Source of the DNA: Gammaproteobacteria bacterium
Lineage (GTDB): Bacteria > Pseudomonadota > Gammaproteobacteria > Chromatiales > Chromatiaceae
Assembly: GCA_015231665.1 (NCBI GenBank)
Contig: JADGBD010000027.1
Coordinates: 7,854 to 13,627 of the forward strand
Reading direction: 5' to 3'
Length of the DNA: 5,774 bases
Below are positions 5,750 through 5,774 of the stretch, one piece after another; the first letter of the stretch is position 1, and every line of letters begins with the position of its first letter. The notes beneath the pieces were generated by a model. That model worked only from the letters and a program-made list of their open reading frames with translations, did not search any database and was not told the DNA's origin. Both the position numbers and the translations under genes were made by a program.

Positions 5750-5774
5750 GCGGCATCAGTAGAATAAAACAGAA

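Overview
This 5,774-base window is a GC-rich bacterial chromosomal segment. It carries four complete protein genes, all on the minus strand, so transcription runs from high to low coordinates. In that order they are cutA, dsbD, tmcA and a Bcp/PrxQ-type peroxiredoxin gene. The gene content fits a gammaproteobacterium: TmcA with the fused helicase-acetyltransferase layout, a cutA-dsbD pair, and REP-type palindromes. Nothing here allows a safe assignment below class. I see no tRNA, rRNA, CRISPR array, transposase or phage gene, and no stretch longer than 300 bases lacks a gene.

Layout. Positions 5712-5774 hold the short upstream region of cutA, which has no ribosome binding site. cutA (5364-5711) overlaps dsbD by four bases (ATGA), so the two are probably translationally coupled. 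dsbD (3058-5367) encodes a 769-residue periplasm/inner-membrane thiol reductase with two tandem N-terminal alpha domains instead of the usual one. A 236-base gap (2822-3057) follows, built largely of short helically spaced repeats. tmcA (734-2821) encodes the enzyme that acetylates the wobble cytidine of elongator tRNA-Met. A 105-base gap carries a good sigma70-like promoter and a strong Shine-Dalgarno for the peroxiredoxin gene (167-628). Beyond that gene, at 27-113, lies a compact pair of inverted REP palindromes with GTAG feet (a BIME), enclosing two further hairpins.

How the genes relate. cutA and dsbD look like one transcription unit; DsbD feeds reducing power from cytoplasmic thioredoxin to periplasmic thiol proteins, including those of cytochrome c maturation and disulfide isomerisation. 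The peroxiredoxin also draws on thiol reduction but has its own promoter, so its proximity is not evidence of co-regulation. tmcA is a translation gene with no evident functional link to its neighbours.

The points most worth a second look are the tandem DsbD alpha domains, of which the second has lost the cap-loop motif while keeping its cysteine pair; the REP-iREP element with compensatory stem changes; the repeat-built leader that begins about 10 bases before the tmcA start codon; and the peroxiredoxin lacking a resolving cysteine at either position I know for this family. I found no clear evidence of a wholly new multi-gene system.
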